From the NCBI RefSeq assembly GCF_000023125.1, contig NC_013037.1:4069501-4133500 (forward strand): a DNA stretch of 64,000 nucleotides, read 5' to 3'. The position numbers were made by a program, and so were the translations under genes. The notes beneath the pieces are model-generated. The model searched no databases. It saw only the letters and a program-made list of their open reading frames with translations, and was not told where the DNA came from. Every line of letters starts with the position of its first letter. Positions within the stretch are counted from its first letter, which is position 1. This document shows positions 62,091 to 64,000 of the stretch, one piece after another. Origin of the DNA: Dyadobacter fermentans DSM 18053 (GTDB lineage Bacteria; Bacteroidota; Bacteroidia; Cytophagales; Spirosomataceae).

Positions 62091-64000
62091 ATGACCTCCT
62101 TATTCGAGGAAGAAATCACCCTTTTTGCCGATTTGATCCTTCCGGTACCGATCCCGAACCTGTTTACCTACCGGGTGCCGCGGGAAATGGCGTCGCTGAT
62201 CAAGGTGGGGGCGCGGGTGATCGTGCAATTTGGGCAAAAGAGGGTCATAACAGCCGTGGTAGCGCAGCTGCATTCCAACCCGCCGGTGAAATACCAGGCA
62301 AAATACATTCTGGAATTGCTCGACGAGCAGCCGATTGTGACCCAGCAGCAGCTCGAACTCTTTGCCTGGGTGGCCGAATATTACCTCTGCAATATCGGCG
62401 AAGTGATGAATGTGGCGCTGCCTGCCGGTTTGAAAATCACCAGCCAGTCGCGCATTCAGTTAAATCCCGAGTTTGAACACGAAGATTTGCTGACCGACCA
62501 GGAACAGCTGGTTGTGGAAGAGATTAAAAAGCATCAGACGCTTTCGTATGAGGAAGTCGAAAGGCTTTTGCAAAAATCGAATATCACTTCGATCATCAAA
62601 TCGCTCGTCGGGAAGCGGGCGGTTATTTTATATGAGGAGGTAAAAGAGCGCTACAAGCCGAAAGTGGCGAAAAAGATCAGGCTGACGGCCGCTTATACGA
62701 CCAACGAAGCGCTGTCGAAGCTCGCCGCGGACCTCGACAAGACGCCCAAGCAGCAGGAAATCCTGTTGAAATACCTCAGTTTTATCCCGGTTTACAACAA
62801 TCCTGAGTTGAATTATAAGGGCCTGGACAAAAGCATTTTCAGTCAGGACGATACCATTTCGGATGCTTCTTTGAATACTCTCATCAAAAAGGGCATTTTT
62901 GAGCAGTTCGAAGTTTTCGTCTCCCGCTTTGACGACATTCCGGCCGGCAACATGGGCACCATTACGCTCACGGACACCCAGCAAGAAGCCTTCCGCCAGA
63001 TCCACGAGCTATTTGCGGAAAAAGAAGTGGTGCTGCTGCATGGCATTACCGGCTCAGGCAAAACCGAAGTGTATATCGAACTGATCAAACAAGCGCTCGA
63101 AAGCGGCTCTCAAGTCTTGTTTCTACTTCCTGAAATCGCATTGACCACGCAGATCGTTGTGCGGCTTCGGAAGGTTTTCGGCGATGTGATGGGCATTTAC
63201 CATTCCAAATTCTCAGATAATGAGCGCGTGGAAGTGTGGAAGGGCATTCTGGACGGCAAGTTCCAGTTTGTGGTCGGTGTGCGCTCGGCGATATTCCTGC
63301 CGTTTGATAATCTTGGATTAGTTATCGTCGACGAGGAACACGAAACATCCTATAAACAACACGACCCGGCGCCGCGCTACAATGCACGCGATGTAGCGGT
63401 GATCATGTCGTACATGCACAAAGGCAAAACGCTGCTCGGTTCAGCGACGCCTTCGCTGGAAAGCTATTTTCATGCCCAAAGCGGCCGGTATGGATTTGTG
63501 CAAATGAAGCAGCGCTACGGAAATGCGGCATTACCGCGTTTTGAGCTGATCGACACCAAGAAGGAAAAGCGCCAGAAGCAGATGAAGAACGAGTTTTCTT
63601 CCGTTCTGCTAAGCCATTTGGAATACAACCTTAAAAACAAAGAGCAAACCATTCTCTTCCAGAACCGCCGCGGCTACTCCCCTTACCTGCAATGCGAGGA
63701 ATGCAACTGGATTTCGGAATGCGCGAATTGCGACGTAAGCCTCACATACCACATGAAGGCGCGGGAGCTCCGCTGCCACTATTGCGGACATAAGGAGGAA
63801 GTGCCGCGCACCTGCCCGCATTGCGGCTCGCCGAAAGTAAAAACGATGGGTTACGGCACGGAGAAGATCGAGGAGGAAATTAATGTAATGTACCCCGAGG
63901 CGCGCGTGCAGCGCATGGACCTCGACACGACGCGCGCTAAAAATGCCTATCAGCAAATCATTTCCGATTTCGAGGAAGGCGGGATTGACATTTTGGTGGG
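62091..64000 (+). CDS. priA: Primosomal protein N' (PriA helicase), 3' end cut by window
   Basis: The frame is open from ATG 62091 to the last base, about 637 codons of a protein normally near 800. The N-terminal DNA-binding part starts LFADLILPVPIPNLFTYRVP. Walker A is LLHGITGSGKTEVYIEL (about 320), the DEAH-like box is VIVDEEHETSYKQ (about 414) and motif III is LLGSATPSLESY. The zinc-binding region follows with CEECNWISECANC and CHYCGHKEEVPRTCPHCGS. It restarts stalled replication forks and loads the replicative helicase. Its neighbours are unrelated folate genes, 42 bp upstream. Confidence 0.97.
   Translation, partial: MTSLFEEEITLFADLILPVPIPNLFTYRVPREMASLIKVGARVIVQFGQKRVITAVVAQLHSNPPVKYQAKYILELLDEQPIVTQQQLELFAWVAEYYLCNIGEVMNVALPAGLKITSQSRIQLNPEFEHEDLLTDQEQLVVEEIKKHQTLSYEEVERLLQKSNITSIIKSLVGKRAVILYEEVKERYKPKVAKKIRLTAAYTTNEALSKLAADLDKTPKQQEILLKYLSFIPVYNNPELNYKGLDKSIFSQDDTISDASLNTLIKKGIFEQFEVFVSRFDDIPAGNMGTITLTDTQQEAFRQIHELFAEKEVVLLHGITGSGKTEVYIELIKQALESGSQVLFLLPEIALTTQIVVRLRKVFGDVMGIYHSKFSDNERVEVWKGILDGKFQFVVGVRSAIFLPFDNLGLVIVDEEHETSYKQHDPAPRYNARDVAVIMSYMHKGKTLLGSATPSLESYFHAQSGRYGFVQMKQRYGNAALPRFELIDTKKEKRQKQMKNEFSSVLLSHLEYNLKNKEQTILFQNRRGYSPYLQCEECNWISECANCDVSLTYHMKARELRCHYCGHKEEVPRTCPHCGSPKVKTMGYGTEKIEEEINVMYPEARVQRMDLDTTRAKNAYQQIISDFEEGGIDILV

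Noticed and set aside
1..64000. CRISPR array or restriction-modification/defence island
   Set aside because: No regularly spaced direct repeats, Cas, methyltransferase-endonuclease or known defence gene sets were found. The only repeats are those listed.

Overview
The window looks like a chromosomal stretch from a Bacteroidota bacterium of the order Cytophagales, most like Spirosomaceae/Dyadobacter (inferred from gene content, not from a search). The reasons are a type IX secretion (T9SS)-style C-terminal sorting domain, an OmpA protein with a thrombospondin-3-like calcium loop, YpdA, the ligase-associated DNA-repair cassette, promoter boxes of the TAnnTTTG type, few Shine-Dalgarno sequences, and a queuine-type Tgt without the zinc cysteines. 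Most of the sequence is ordinary dense coding DNA with many 1-8 nt overlaps inside operons.

Layout. 1-3.2 kb: the end of a histidine kinase, a stand-alone receiver and a receiver-PAS-kinase-receiver hybrid. 3.2-5.8 kb: a small accessory patch with a frameshifted small gene, a 69-aa unknown protein, an IS110-family element, a 3'-intact small ORF and a 240-bp palindromic MITE-like repeat. 5.8-7 kb: an AAA/DUF4143 ATPase behind a 45-bp near-perfect palindrome. 7-14 kb: the four-gene ligase-associated DNA damage cassette (PdeM, Lhr-like helicase, ATP-dependent ligase, beta-lactamase-fold exonuclease), split by an opposite-strand acyltransferase. 14-17.4 kb: a complete BtuFCD/FhuDBC-type ABC importer. 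17.4-21.8 kb: a GT-C-like membrane protein and small enzymes. 21.9-26.2 kb: two tandem fibre proteins with YadA-like head repeats and a peptidase S74 self-processing domain, one with an in-frame amber codon. 26.7-28.2 kb: a T9SS cargo protein. 28.2-32.5 kb: a cytochrome c-fused sugar-dehydrogenase-like protein and two paralogous amidohydrolases. 33-36.4 kb: an unknown coiled-coil protein and a frameshifted YjbH-type outer-membrane protein. 36.4-44.4 kb: dienelactone hydrolase, a membrane protein, tRNA-Asn, rsmG, a GT2, tgt and an OmpA protein.

44.4-54.5 kb is the surface-polysaccharide region: glf (Galf precursor), a Wzc-like chain-length tyrosine kinase, then a tightly overlapping operon neuB-neuC-neuA, a GT-B-like protein of unknown specificity, a Wzy-like polymerase and a GT4. 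Together these could make CMP-sialic acid and build it into a polymer. No export channel or flippase is visible here. 55-64 kb is housekeeping: dnaG, a DUF4136 lipoprotein, a YtxH protein, a Ycf48-like protein, ypdA, pabB, pabC and the start of priA.

Three genes show single-base lesions (near 3245, 23187 and 36070). These may be real decay, variation or assembly errors. The least explained structures are the 240-bp palindromic repeat, the operator-like palindrome at 6955-6999, the long dyad at 32910-32957 and the hairpin at the 5' end of the IS110 transposase gene.
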